From positions 62,001 to 126,000 of the forward strand of contig JADLCB010000021.1 of assembly GCA_020847375.1 (NCBI GenBank): a stretch of DNA of 64,000 bases, given 5' to 3'. Positions within the stretch are counted from its first letter, which is position 1; every line of letters starts with the position of its first letter. The notes under the pieces were generated by a model that saw only the letters and a program-made list of their open reading frames with translations, searched no databases and was not told the DNA's origin. Source of the stretch: Phycisphaerales bacterium. Its GTDB lineage: Bacteria; Planctomycetota; Phycisphaerae; Tepidisphaerales; Tepidisphaeraceae. Of this stretch, positions 29,734-40,154 are shown piece by piece. The position numbers were made by a program, and so were the translations under genes.

Positions 29734-30231
29734 ATGAACCTGCATCTGGCCCAGCATCTGGCCAAAAGCCTGATGAATGAACACGGTTTAACCGAACTGG
29801 GCTGGTCTTTTGCGTTCGATCACGCCCGCAGGCGTTTCGGTTGTTGCAATTTGACGCAGCGGCGTATCACACTCTCCCGGCCGCTGACCCTGCTTAATGA
29901 TGAATCACAGGTGCGCGACACGCTGCTGCATGAAATCGCCCATGCCCTGACGCCGCACGATGGTCACGGCGCGCTATGGAAAACGATGTGCCGAAAAATC
30001 GGTGCCCGCCCAATTCGCTGTTATCGTGAAAATGAGATCGTTGCCCCGCCGCGACCGGCCGCCCGGTATTGGATGAGCTGCCCCACCTGCGGCTGGGTCA
30101 TCAAGCGGCAACGGCGTCCGCGCCACAAACTGATCTGCCGAACCTGCAGCAGCAGCGTGGTTTTGTCGTCAAAATCGCCCGACCAACCCTCAGTGGCAGC
30201 GTCCACCACCGCTCCTCCAGCCACCCAATAA
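29734..30231 (+). CDS. SprT-like zinc metalloprotease-fold protein
   Basis: About 165 residues from the ATG at 29734. The SprT-like domain shows LLHEIAHALTPHDGHGALWK: HExxH plus a third histidine, as in SprT and Spartan, followed by a C-terminal zinc ribbon with CPTCG and CRTC. Spartan relatives cut proteins crosslinked to DNA; the bacterial function is not proven. The tail after residue 145 is Ser/Thr/Ala/Pro-rich. A farther in-frame TTG at 29632 lies inside the MITE-like element and is unlikely to be the native start. The neighbouring ffh gene faces it. Confidence 0.85.
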   Translation: MNLHLAQHLAKSLMNEHGLTELGWSFAFDHARRRFGCCNLTQRRITLSRPLTLLNDESQVRDTLLHEIAHALTPHDGHGALWKTMCRKIGARPIRCYRENEIVAPPRPAARYWMSCPTCGWVIKRQRRPRHKLICRTCSSSVVLSSKSPDQPSVAASTTAPPATQ

Positions 30232-30259
30232 TCAATCCTGCTTACCGGCAATATCTGGT

Positions 30260-31723
30260 CTACCGGCGTTTCTTTTTTTTGTTGCGGTCTTTCTTCTCCA
30301 TATGCCCGCTGCGTTTGGTTCGCAAAAGCGACCCGCCGGCGTGGGTCAGCGCCCCCAGACCACCGGACATCAAACCCTTCATCAGTTGCATCCGGTTCAT
30401 TCCGCCAACAGCGTGCATCATGTCGCGGCTGGTCTGGAACTGCTTGATGAACTGCCCCACCTCGCTCAGCTCAACGCCAGCCCCGCGGGCAATACGGCGG
30501 CGGCGGTTGCCGTCGATTATATCCGTGTCCTGGCGCTCACGCCGGTTCATGGAGTTGTAAATCGCCTCCATCCGCCCCATTTTCTGCTCGATATCACCAT
30601 CTTTCATGTTGACCTGTTTGGCCAGATCACCCATGCCGGGGATCATCCCCATGATCTTGTTCATCGGCCCCAGTTTTCTGACCTGGCGCATCTGCATCAT
30701 GAAATCATCCAGCGACAACCGCCCCTTCTGCATCTTCTCGGCCAGCTTGGCGGCCTGCCCCTGGTCAAACTTCTCCATCGCCTCGGTGACCAGACCCACC
30801 ACGTCACCCATGCCCAAAATGCGCTGGGCCATCCCCTCGGCTCGGAACTCCTCCAGACGATCCAGTTTTTCGCCGACGCCCAGAAATTTAACCGGTTTGC
30901 CCGTCACCATCTTGGCTGACAAGAGCGCCCCGCCGCGCGTGTCCGAATCAAACTTGGTGAGGATCAGCCCATCAAGCTCCAGTTGTTCATTGAAAATTTT
31001 GGCGCTGTTGACCGCATCCTGGCCGGTCATCGCGTCGAGCACCAGAAAAATCTGCTGGGGGTTGATCTGGGTATTGATCTCCTTCAGCTCGTCCATCAAC
31101 TCCTGGTCAATCGCCAGGCGGCCAGCCGTGTCGAGAATCAACACATCGCTGCCGAGCTGTTTCGCCTGATTCAGGGCTGCCCGACAGACCGCCACGGCTG
31201 CGCCCCTGGCCACCTGCCCATGCGGAGCCACTTTGGTCGTATCGGTATAGACCGGAACGCCGACCTGTTCGCCCAGCACGCGCAACTGCTCCACCGCCGC
31301 CGGGCGCTGAAGATCTGCCGCCGCCAGCATGGGATGATGCCCCTTGGACTTGAGATACATCGCCAGTTTGCCGCAGGTCGTGGTTTTACCCGAACCCTGC
31401 AAACCGCACATCATGATGACCGTCGGCCCGGGCTGAACCATGTAAATCCGGGTATCCACCGGCCCCATGAGGTTCACCAGCTCGTCATAGACGATCTTGA
31501 CCATGACCTGCCCGGGTTGCAGGCTGTTGATCACCTGCTGCCCCTGCGCTTTTTCCATCACCCGGTCGGTGAAATCCTTGACGACCTGGAAATTCACATC
31601 CGCTTCCAACAGCGCCGTGCGCACCTCGCGCATCGCATCGCGCACGTTCTCCTCGTTGATATGGCCGCGGCCGGAGAGTGAACGCAAAACACCGGTTAAT
31701 TTGTCGCTAAGTGCATCAAACAT
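30260..31723 (-). CDS. ffh: Signal recognition particle GTPase Ffh
   Basis: A 487-residue SRP54/Ffh protein. The N domain is followed by the G domain with GLQGSGKTTTCGKLA (G1), LILDTAGRLAID (G3), LTKFDSDTRGG (G4) and FLGVGEKLDRLEEF (G5). The C-terminal M domain is methionine-rich (GPMNKIMGMIPGMGD; QLMKGLMSGG) and binds 4.5S RNA and signal peptides. The last ~15 residues are lysine-rich. It directs nascent membrane and secreted proteins to the translocon. No 4.5S RNA gene was identified in the window. Confidence 0.97.
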   Translation of the reverse strand: MFDALSDKLTGVLRSLSGRGHINEENVRDAMREVRTALLEADVNFQVVKDFTDRVMEKAQGQQVINSLQPGQVMVKIVYDELVNLMGPVDTRIYMVQPGPTVIMMCGLQGSGKTTTCGKLAMYLKSKGHHPMLAAADLQRPAAVEQLRVLGEQVGVPVYTDTTKVAPHGQVARGAAVAVCRAALNQAKQLGSDVLILDTAGRLAIDQELMDELKEINTQINPQQIFLVLDAMTGQDAVNSAKIFNEQLELDGLILTKFDSDTRGGALLSAKMVTGKPVKFLGVGEKLDRLEEFRAEGMAQRILGMGDVVGLVTEAMEKFDQGQAAKLAEKMQKGRLSLDDFMMQMRQVRKLGPMNKIMGMIPGMGDLAKQVNMKDGDIEQKMGRMEAIYNSMNRRERQDTDIIDGNRRRRIARGAGVELSEVGQFIKQFQTSRDMMHAVGGMNRMQLMKGLMSGGLGALTHAGGSLLRTKRSGHMEKKDRNKKKKRR

Positions 31724-31805
31724 AGTCTGTTTCTTACGGGAAAGTCGTCGAATTCGATTTTACATCCAATGCCCCGCGATTCACCGGAGCATTCCAGAGT
31801 CTGTG

Positions 31806-31833
31806 AGTATAACTTACGCCACGTCAGCCCCAA
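31806..31833 (-). promoter_or_regulatory. Possible promoter of ffh
   Basis: On the minus strand TTGGGG and TATACT are separated by 16 nt, about 80 nt before the ffh ATG. The -35 is a weak match, so this is tentative. Confidence 0.35.
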
Positions 31834-31939
31834 AACCCTATAGCGCCGTGCGGTTGGGCTGGCTGCGCGTCGCCAATGCCGGCGACACCAGCATCGATGA
31901 TTCAACGCACCCTCCACGCGCGACACGGCCAGGGTGAAA

Positions 31940-31967
31940 TTGACAGTCACTTACGCCTGACTATACT
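31940..31967 (+). promoter_or_regulatory. Sigma70-type promoter of ppdK
   Basis: A perfect TTGACA and TATACT are separated by 16 nt, upstream of ppdK. Transcription from about 31974 would give a leader of ~155 nt, which holds a bulged hairpin at 32036-32059. The rest of the 31724-32130 spacer shows no gene. Confidence 0.7.
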
Positions 31968-32130
31968 CGCCGCTTCCACGCGCGGCGTTCGCATTTTTCG
32001 CGGACAATTCAGCGAATTTCCCGACGCAGCGCAAACGAAATGGCGCGTTCGCCTTTCGTAAGTCTTATTCCACAACGGGTTTTGCAGCGCCGGCGCAGCC
32101 CGGGCAGTTGGGCCGGCAGGAGATTTTTTT

Positions 32131-34914
32131 ATGGCAGCGTCGAAGGGTAAATCGGTAAAGAAAACAAGCAAAAGCGCCAGCGCCGGCAAGGGCCTGAAAA
32201 AGCGTGTCTATTTCTTCGGTGCCGGCAAGGCCGAGGGAACAACCGCGATGAAGGCGCTGCTGGGCGGCAAAGGCGCCAATCTGGCTGATATGACCATGGC
32301 GGGCCTGCCGGTTCCTCCCGGATTCACCATCACCACCGAGACATGCAAGGATTACAACGACGGCGGCCAGAAACTGCCCCGTGGGTTGATGGAAGAAGTC
32401 CGCAGCCATCTGGCGAAAGTGGAAAAGGCGGTCGGCAAAAAGTTCGGAGATCCCAAAAACCCATTGCTGCTCGCCTGCCGTTCTGGCGCGGCGGTTTCCA
32501 TGCCGGGCATGATGGACACCGTTTTGAACATCGGTTTGAACGATGAAGTTGTCGCTGGTCTGGTCAAGCTGACCAACAACGAGCGGTTTGCCTATGACAG
32601 TTATCGCCGGTTGATCAACATGTTCGGCGACACCGTCAAGGGAATCGATCATCATTATTTCGAGCATGAGCTAAGCGAGGTGAAAAAGAATCGCGGGGTT
32701 GAACTTGACACCGATCTGGACACCGAAGCCCTGAAGGAAGTCGTTCAACGCTACAAGAAAATCTATCGCCACCATCTGGGCGAAGATTTTCCGCAGAACC
32801 CGCTGAAACAGATCGAAGCTGCGATTGAAGCCGTCTTCCTGAGCTGGATGGGGGATCGCGCCATCCGTTATCGTCAGATCAATGATATTCGCGGTTTGCT
32901 GGGTACAGCCGTCAACGTGCAGACGATGGTTTTCGGCAATACCGGTGACGATTCGGCAACCGGTGTGGCCTTTACCCGCAACCCCAGCACCGGCGAAAAC
33001 CGTTTCTTCGGCGAATTTTTGATTAACGCCCAGGGTGAGGACGTTGTGGCGGGCATCCGCACGCCGCTGGATTGCCAGAGCGAAATGCCCAAGTGGTCCA
33101 CCAAGAGTTGGAAGGAGCTGCTGAAGGTCAAAGACCTGCTGGAAAAACGCTATCGCGATGTGCAGGATTTTGAATTCACGATCGAAAACGGCAAGCTGTA
33201 TATGCTGCAGACGCGCACCGGCAAGCGCAACACCGTTGCCGCCGTGCGTATCGCTGCGGAAATGGTCAAGGAAAAGCTGATCGACGAAAAAACAGCGGTT
33301 CTGCGCATCGACCCGGCCAGTCTCGACCAGTTGCTTCACCCGGCGTTTGATCCCAAAGCGCAGCGCAATGTCATCGCCACGGGTTTGCCGGCCAGCCCCG
33401 GCGCAGCCGTCGGCAAGTGCGCCTTTACCGCCGACGAAGCGCACGAGCGCACGCAGGCGGGTGAGAAAGTGCTCTTGATCCGCAAGGAGACCAGCCCGGA
33501 AGACGTACAGGGGATGCACTCGGCTGCGGGCATTCTGACCAGCACCGGTGGCATGACCAGCCACGCCGCCGTTGTGGCGCGCGGCTGGGGCAAAACCTGC
33601 GTGGCCGGTGCGGGCGCTTTGCAGATTGACGAAAAAGGGCGCCGGCTCATCGTCGGCGGAAAAACCTACGGCCCCAATGACTGGTTGAGCATCGACGGTT
33701 CCACCGGCGAAATCATCGAAGGTCAGCTCGGCACGGTCGATCCGGAAATGACCGGCCCCTTCGCCACCATCATGAAGTGGGCGGACAAATATCGCACCCT
33801 CAAGGTTCGCACCAATGCCGATACGCCGCATGATGCGACGGTCGCCCGCAATTTCGGGGCCGAAGGCATCGGTCTGTGTCGAACCGAGCATATGTTCTTC
33901 GACCATGAACGCATCCACCACATGCGAGAGATGATTCTGGCCAACAAGAAGGATGTTGAGGCGCGCAAAAAAGCCCTGGCTCAGCTCCTGCCCTACCAGC
34001 GCGAGGATTTTATCGGCATTTTCAAAGCCATGAACGGCCTGCCTGTGACGGTGCGTCTGCTGGATCCGCCGTTGCACGAATTCCTGCCGCAGCAGGAGTC
34101 GGAGCAGAAGGCGCTGGCGCAGTCGTTGAAAATCACCGTTGAGGAGATTCAGGCCCGCATCAGCCAGTTGCATGAAGCCAACCCCATGCTCGGCCACCGT
34201 GGCGACCGCCTGGCGATCACCTATCCGGAAATCCTGGAAATGCAGGTGCGCGCCATCATCGAAGCCGCCTGCCTGTGCAAGAAACAGGGTGTCAAGGTTC
34301 TGCCGGAGATCATGATTCCGCTGGCCGGCACCAAGGCGGAGCTGGATTTCTGCCGCAAGATCACCGTGGAAACGGCGGATCTGGTCATGAAGGAGATGAA
34401 GACCAAGGTCAACTACCTCTACGGCACGATGATCGAAGTGCCCCGGGCTGCCGTCACAGCGGATGAAATGGCGCAGACGGCGGAGTTCTTCAGCTTTGGC
34501 ACCAACGACCTGACACAGATGACCTTCGGTTACAGCCGCGATGACGTAAACACCTTCCTGCCCGACTATCTGGAGAAGGAAATTCTGGAGCGCGATCCGT
34601 TCCAGAGCATCGATCAGGGTGGCGTTGGCAAACTGGTGCGCCTGGCGGTCGATCTGGGGCGCGGCACGCGGGCGGATCTCAAGTGCGGCATCTGCGGCGA
34701 ACATGGCGGTGATCCCAAGTCGGTTCACTTCTGCCACCAGGTTGGCTTGAACTATGTGAGCTGTTCCCCCTTCCGCGTACCCATCGCCCGGCTGGCGGCT
34801 GCTCATGCAGCCATCCAGTCCAGCGCCTCAGCCCCCAAGGCTAAAGCGGCCAAGGGCAAGGCGTCTGGCGCCAAAGGCAAAGCCAAGACCGCGAAGAAGG
34901 CCAAAAAGCGCTGA
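32131..34914 (+). CDS. ppdK: Pyruvate, phosphate dikinase
   Basis: A 927-residue PPDK that interconverts pyruvate, ATP and phosphate with PEP, AMP and PPi in the cytosol. The N-terminal nucleotide-binding domain has LLGGKGANLADM and GLPVPPGFTITTETC. The swivelling domain carries the phosphohistidine in GGMTSHAAVVARGWGKTC. The PEP/pyruvate barrel has GTNDLTQMTFGYSRDD and the catalytic cysteine in CGICGEHGGDP. The length exceeds the usual ~875 because both ends bear basic tails: residues 2-24 are Lys/Ser/Ala-rich and the last ~30 are Ala/Lys/Gly repeats resembling histone H1 tails. AGGAG precedes the ATG. A strong promoter lies upstream and a strong terminator downstream, so it is monocistronic. 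Confidence 0.97.
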   Translation: MAASKGKSVKKTSKSASAGKGLKKRVYFFGAGKAEGTTAMKALLGGKGANLADMTMAGLPVPPGFTITTETCKDYNDGGQKLPRGLMEEVRSHLAKVEKAVGKKFGDPKNPLLLACRSGAAVSMPGMMDTVLNIGLNDEVVAGLVKLTNNERFAYDSYRRLINMFGDTVKGIDHHYFEHELSEVKKNRGVELDTDLDTEALKEVVQRYKKIYRHHLGEDFPQNPLKQIEAAIEAVFLSWMGDRAIRYRQINDIRGLLGTAVNVQTMVFGNTGDDSATGVAFTRNPSTGENRFFGEFLINAQGEDVVAGIRTPLDCQSEMPKWSTKSWKELLKVKDLLEKRYRDVQDFEFTIENGKLYMLQTRTGKRNTVAAVRIAAEMVKEKLIDEKTAVLRIDPASLDQLLHPAFDPKAQRNVIATGLPASPGAAVGKCAFTADEAHERTQAGEKVLLIRKETSPEDVQGMHSAAGILTSTGGMTSHAAVVARGWGKTCVAGAGALQIDEKGRRLIVGGKTYGPNDWLSIDGSTGEIIEGQLGTVDPEMTGPFATIMKWADKYRTLKVRTNADTPHDATVARNFGAEGIGLCRTEHMFFDHERIHHMREMILANKKDVEARKKALAQLLPYQREDFIGIFKAMNGLPVTVRLLDPPLHEFLPQQESEQKALAQSLKITVEEIQARISQLHEANPMLGHRGDRLAITYPEILEMQVRAIIEAACLCKKQGVKVLPEIMIPLAGTKAELDFCRKITVETADLVMKEMKTKVNYLYGTMIEVPRAAVTADEMAQTAEFFSFGTNDLTQMTFGYSRDDVNTFLPDYLEKEILERDPFQSIDQGGVGKLVRLAVDLGRGTRADLKCGICGEHGGDPKSVHFCHQVGLNYVSCSPFRVPIARLAAAHAAIQSSASAPKAKAAKGKASGAKGKAKTAKKAKKR

Positions 34915-34993
34915 TCCGCCGCTGGCCGGTGCTGCCCGTATTGATGGGCAGCATCGCTGCCAGCCTCGTCAATCATCGCAAATAAATTTCCAC

Positions 34994-35023
34994 AGGGGTG
35001 AGATTTCGATCTCACCCCTTTTT
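34994..35023 (+). terminator. Intrinsic terminator of ppdK
   Basis: An 11-bp perfect stem (AGGGGTGAGAT with ATCTCACCCCT) closed by a TTCG tetraloop and followed by TTTT. It is about 80 bp after the ppdK stop. Confidence 0.92.
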
Positions 35024-35100
35024 ATTGCGCGGTTTTACCTTATTGGTGCGCGCGGAAGCCCGGCAAGAGCATTATTTTATTCTGACGGTGATTGGGGTAA

Positions 35101-37128
<2,028 letters not shown>

Positions 37129-37175
37129 TTATCCGCCGATCAGACTGAGAATAAACCCTTGACAGCACCGGCAAC

Positions 37176-37212
37176 AAAAACAGGGCTGATCCGGAACACC
37201 AGACCAGCCCTG
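37176..37212 (-). terminator. Intrinsic terminator of the DUF4139 gene
   Basis: On the minus strand an 8-bp stem (CAGGGCTG with CAGCCCTG) around a 16-nt loop is followed by TTTTTG. It is 30 bp past the stop codon of the DUF4139 gene. Confidence 0.75.
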
Positions 37213-37241
37213 CATCAACCTGTTATCCAGCGTTCAACCCG

Positions 37242-39344
37242 TTATCCCACATTCAAACCCAGCAGGTACGTTTCCAGCGACTGACGCTGCGTCTGCGCCT
37301 GTTTTTTCAGGGTCTCGATCTCATCCTGCAACTGAAGGATTTCCTGCTCCTGTGTCTGCAGCCGTTTCATGTAACCGGCGTACAGGTCGCTGGTGCGCTC
37401 GATGACTTTCATGTTCTCGCGCAACCGGGTCTGCTGAGCGGGATAACTCTCCAGCTTCTCCTGTTTGGCGGCAATCTGAAGCTCGGTCTCAGCCAGGGTG
37501 CGTTTCAATTCGCCGGCCTTGGCCAGGGCATCGCGCACCGCCTGCGGGATTTCGCCACTGCGCTGATAAAGCATCAGCCCATTCAGATCCAATGGCAGCA
37601 GCGCAACGGCCTGGCGGTGGATATTCTGCTGACTGATCTTGATCGTCTGCTGCTTGCCCGCTGCCACCTCGGTGGCAAACCGATAGACCTGGGCGGTTGT
37701 CTCCTGCGGTTTGGGCGAATCAACCAGCTCCCAACCGGGCATGATCGGATGTTCGATAATCAGCGACCGCGCTTTGTCGGCCTTGTTATCGGCGACATAC
37801 TGACGGCTTTGCACGCTTTTATACGTCAGCTCAAGAACACCCTTGACAATCCTGCCGGTCGTGACCTCGGAGCGACTATCCTGACCACCGGCGTTAACAA
37901 GCATCTTGAGATCAATACCATAACTGATCAGCCGCGATTGATCCGGTGGAAGGTTTTCAATCTGGGCATCGCCGGCGTAGGCGCCGTCATCAAAAACCGT
38001 AATTGGCCCAGCCAGCAGATGTTTGCCGGTTGTGTTCTTGAGCTGCGCGCCATTAAGCGGATGATCCGCCAGCACCGATTCATTGTAAATCGACACCCGC
38101 TGGGCACTGATCTCGTCGGTCACGATCGGCAACATGGCGCTTTGCTGACGGGCCAGGGTTACATGCGGCACGACATACTGGAACAACTCGCCCATATCAC
38201 CAGCATGAGCAATGGAAGAAACACTGCGGCCGATATCCATTTTTTCCTCTGCGGTTCGCGCCAGGGCAAAAGACTGGCGTGAAGCATCCTGTTCACGGCT
38301 GCGCATTCCTCCTGTCGATGATTTGAGCGCCGCAGCCGGAGCCGGTGCTGCCAGGGCAACATTATCAGCTGCGCCTTCGGCCATGCCGCCGCCATAACGC
38401 TGGGGATTCAAACTCGTGTAAAGTTCCGGTTCAACCACCGGCCGCTGAATGTACAGCGGTTGATACAGATCCTGGACAAATGAAATGGGCCGACCGCTGA
38501 TCAGCGACAAATTCACATCGCTCCAGTCGTTGTCCGTCTGATTTTCAACAATCGCCCATCCCTGCAGGCGCGGTTTTTCATCGCCGGAACCAAGCACCAG
38601 CCGGTAACTGGTTTTCCAGATCGGCGTCTGCACCACATAACCCAGGCGCACGCGACGCTGACCTTGTCCGGAAAAATCGATCACCACCGGTTTTTTATCC
38701 TGCCCGCGCGACTGAGCCAGCGCAACCAGCGCCTGATTCAATTCCTGCCGCAATTGCGCATCAGCCAGTTCAATCGAGCGCAAGCCGGGCAGATCAATCG
38801 CCCGTATGGTCCCGCCGGTCAGCACCTTGACTACGGGCACACTCAGCGCCGGCCCGCCCGCCGGCCCGCCTGGGATTTGTCGATCTTCCACCCCCAACAC
38901 CGTGCCGGATAGCTGCCCTTCGGCGCTTTGGAGCACAACCTGGGCGCCACGCAGTCGATTGAGCAGTTCAGCCAGATCAGGATTGTCGGAAATATCGACC
39001 TGAAAACTGCGCAGCGTTTTTCCGATCGGATCCTGCGAGGGATAAGTGATGGAACGGATGGTTCCGCCCCCCTGATCTTCCAGCACCAGACTCTTGAGAA
39101 TGTCGTTGATCTGATCGGTCTTGAAGCGCAATTCGGTATGGGCATCGCCATTGACCTGACCGGAATGTTCAAAATACCCAACGCCGGATGTGTAAAGAAC
39201 CACGCTGCGCACTGGTACATCAGCCTGATTCTGTTGAACCGGGGCGCTTTGCGCCTGATCGGCCGGCGCTGGCTGCTGGGCACACGCCAGACTCACGCCC
39301 ATAACCGCCCAGGACAACACCGCTGCTCGAAACATGCTTTTCAT
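37242..39344 (-). CDS. Secreted DUF4139 domain protein
   Basis: About 700 residues with a signal peptide (FRAAVLSWAVMGVSLACAQ). After a Gln/Pro/Ala linker, residues 45-70 read VPVRSVVLYTSGVGYFEHSG, the usual start of DUF4139 proteins. The central part has YVVQTPIWKTSYRLVLG and WAIVENQTDNDWSDVNLSL, which are DUF4139 hallmarks. The C-terminal ~90 residues form a coiled coil (two long Gln/Glu/Lys-rich heptad stretches). Relatives include MuiA-like proteins, whose job in bacteria is unclear. The GAGGAG upstream of two adjacent ATGs favours the second (39344). It has its own terminator and should be periplasmic or envelope-bound. Confidence 0.8.
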   Translation of the reverse strand: MKSMFRAAVLSWAVMGVSLACAQQPAPADQAQSAPVQQNQADVPVRSVVLYTSGVGYFEHSGQVNGDAHTELRFKTDQINDILKSLVLEDQGGGTIRSITYPSQDPIGKTLRSFQVDISDNPDLAELLNRLRGAQVVLQSAEGQLSGTVLGVEDRQIPGGPAGGPALSVPVVKVLTGGTIRAIDLPGLRSIELADAQLRQELNQALVALAQSRGQDKKPVVIDFSGQGQRRVRLGYVVQTPIWKTSYRLVLGSGDEKPRLQGWAIVENQTDNDWSDVNLSLISGRPISFVQDLYQPLYIQRPVVEPELYTSLNPQRYGGGMAEGAADNVALAAPAPAAALKSSTGGMRSREQDASRQSFALARTAEEKMDIGRSVSSIAHAGDMGELFQYVVPHVTLARQQSAMLPIVTDEISAQRVSIYNESVLADHPLNGAQLKNTTGKHLLAGPITVFDDGAYAGDAQIENLPPDQSRLISYGIDLKMLVNAGGQDSRSEVTTGRIVKGVLELTYKSVQSRQYVADNKADKARSLIIEHPIMPGWELVDSPKPQETTAQVYRFATEVAAGKQQTIKISQQNIHRQAVALLPLDLNGLMLYQRSGEIPQAVRDALAKAGELKRTLAETELQIAAKQEKLESYPAQQTRLRENMKVIERTSDLYAGYMKRLQTQEQEILQLQDEIETLKKQAQTQRQSLETYLLGLNVG

Positions 39345-39670
39345 CATGGACTCCTCGAAAAATTTTGTTGTTCTCATCATCGCTTGGATGCCACAATCCT
39401 GCAAAAGTTTCAACTTTTTTAACGGAGGAAAAACAGGGCGGTGCCGCGATTCAATAATCCACCATAATTAAGACTTGACGAATTCATTTTTCACCGTTAT
39501 CTGTACCGCACAATAATAGTTGATCGCTGCGGTGGCGGGAATTGGCGTTTGCCAATGGGTGTCAATCAAGTAAATTGATTTGCGATTGACCGTCAAAGCA
39601 CTTGCCTCCGTGGAATGAAAAGGTATAACGCGCAACTGGTTGATAACTGTAACACTGTTTGGTGAAGATC
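39345..39670 (+). promoter_or_regulatory. Regulatory region of the acidic protein gene
   Basis: This ~325-bp divergent spacer has a promoter candidate TTGCCT and TATAAC with a 16-nt gap at 39602-39629. Upstream are two inverted repeats: ATTGGC-N4-GCCAAT (39541-39556) and AATCAA-N5-TTGATT (39564-39580). Both could bind regulators. The left part is the untranslated leader side of the DUF4139 gene. Confidence 0.5.
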
Positions 39671-40078
39671 ATGACTACCGAAACTTATCGTTCAGCATTG
39701 TCCTCCGTATTGTTCCCCGGAAGCCAGGCCTCTTTTAATCCGGTTGATGGCGCCATGGCAGGCGTCATCGGTTCTTCGGTGGCGGAGCTGTTTGCCTCCA
39801 GCCTCCGGCCCGAGCTGCTGCCCCAGGGTGCCAAGCGCCGTGGCAAGAATGATGATGAGGATGAAGAGGAGGAAGACGAAGAGGAGGAAGATGATGACGA
39901 CCTCCCCTTCGATGATGATGACGAGGAAGATGACGACGATGATTACGATGACGAGGACGAGGACGAAGACGACGATGAAGATGATGATGACGAGGAGGAT
40001 GAAGACGACGATGACGATGACTACGATGACTACGGCGACGACGATGACGATGCCGACTACGACGACGATGATGATTGA
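39671..40078 (+). CDS. Small protein with an extreme Asp/Glu tail
   Basis: A 135-residue protein of unknown function. The first ~58 residues are ordinary (TTETYRSALSSVLFPGSQ, then VDGAMAGVIGSSVAELFAS). From about residue 60, after KRRGKND, nearly every residue is Asp or Glu, broken only by a few Tyr, Gly, Ala, Leu, Pro and Phe. There is no signal peptide. Such tails occur in proteins that bind basic partners, metal ions or mimic nucleic acid, but no family is recognised. The frame is supported by a promoter candidate, GGTGA before the ATG, and a strong terminator right after it. The GAT/GAC/GAG repeats also keep the +1 frame open, which is a by-product. Confidence 0.75.
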   Translation: MTTETYRSALSSVLFPGSQASFNPVDGAMAGVIGSSVAELFASSLRPELLPQGAKRRGKNDDEDEEEEDEEEEDDDDLPFDDDDEEDDDDDYDDEDEDEDDDEDDDDEEDEDDDDDDYDDYGDDDDDADYDDDDD

Positions 40079-40126
40079 TCGTGCGATGGTCTGAAACGCA
40101 TCGCAGCGCAGCTATTTTGACTTTCG

Positions 40127-40154
40127 ATCCCGACGTTACTGCGTCGGGATTTTT
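40127..40154 (+). terminator. Intrinsic terminator of the acidic protein gene
   Basis: A perfect 9-bp stem (ATCCCGACG with CGTCGGGAT), a 6-nt loop and TTTT. The T-run overlaps the stop codon of the MFS gene on the other strand. Confidence 0.9.

Noticed and set aside
32671-34806. A 711-codon open frame antisense to ppdK
   Set aside because: It is the shadow of a highly biased coding frame. The translation has no family likeness, and the sense gene is certain.
39744-40094. A second open frame rich in Met/Thr/Arg inside the acidic protein gene
   Set aside because: It results from the GATGAC-type repeats read in another frame. The acidic frame has the better start and terminator context.
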